Shown piece after piece: positions 63,971 to 64,000 of a stretch of DNA of 64,000 bases. The position numbers and the translations under genes were made by a program. The notes below the pieces were generated by a model. The model ran no database searches, had not been told where the DNA came from, and worked only from the letters and a program-made list of their open reading frames with translations. Positions within the stretch are counted from its first letter, which is position 1, and every line of letters starts with the position of its first letter. Location: assembly GCF_013394305.1 (NCBI RefSeq), contig NZ_AP019810.1:2695001-2759000 (forward strand), in the 5' to 3' direction. This DNA is from Enterococcus mundtii. GTDB taxonomy: Bacteria > Bacillota > Bacilli > Lactobacillales > Enterococcaceae.

Positions 63971-64000
63971 CAGTCGAACACTGACGGCTTAAGCTTTTAT

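Overview
The window reads as a chromosomal segment of a low-GC lactic acid bacterium, most probably an Enterococcus of the E. faecium/E. hirae side of the genus. The evidence is a mevalonate pathway with a fused thiolase/HMG-CoA reductase (mvaE) divergent from mvaS, a second streptococcal-type tuf gene (a known enterococcal trait), adjacent dnaG-rpoD, an MprF gene and a MapZ-like division protein. The species is inferred, not proven.

Layout. 1-1410: a tRNA cluster with a partial copy of its last part (His-Gln-Leu repeated). 1.5-16.2 kb: an accessory glycan-use region with a broken Mga-like regulator, carbohydrate-binding protein, heparinase II/III-like lyase, broken LacI regulator, putative lipoprotein, DUF2264 protein, frameshifted GH88 unsaturated glucuronyl hydrolase, ABC solute-binding protein with two permeases, YesL-like protein, and a doubly frameshifted MFS pump. 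Together these would cut, import and finish acidic polysaccharide fragments. 16.6-20.6 kb: a toxin-immunity array with three tandem copies of a ~680-bp unit (membrane immunity protein plus 5' end of a lipase gene). Only the last copy continues into a complete lipase with an N-terminal catalytic and C-terminal helical domain, followed by two small helical proteins. This resembles the reverse-domain type VII secreted lipase toxins (TslA type) of staphylococci.

20.7-33.6 kb: quinone detoxification pair (mhqO-mhqD-like), GntR/PTS IIC/6-phospho-beta-glucosidase, universal stress protein, pyridoxine-type kinase, cardiolipin synthase, and a yybP-ykoY riboswitch in front of a P-type cation ATPase. 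33.6-42.2 kb: mvaS/mvaE, then an M-box (Mg2+) riboswitch in front of two SEDS (FtsW/RodA) genes and a PAP2-LCP fusion. 42.3-64 kb: small unknown proteins, aldo-keto reductase, nucleoid-associated protein, family 2 glycosyltransferase, second EF-Tu, fic remnant, hydrolase-mprF, lysozyme-like protein, DUF368 transporter, CtpE-like ATPase, dnaG, rpoD and a MapZ-like protein.

Most notable: (1) the toxin-immunity array, whose variable blocks straddle the immunity/toxin junction; (2) a homologous structured leader with a tiny uORF in front of both mvaE and a toxin-partner gene; (3) an identical 19-bp palindrome downstream of the promoters of mhqO and the cysteine-free tuf; (4) an 11-A run at the mvaE domain junction where slippage either way gives a thiolase-only product; (5) an M-box controlling cell-wall genes; (6) a perfect palindrome separating a Shine-Dalgarno from its start codon; (7) six single-base homopolymer frameshifts, all in the accessory region. 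All assignments are from reading the sequence; no database search was possible.
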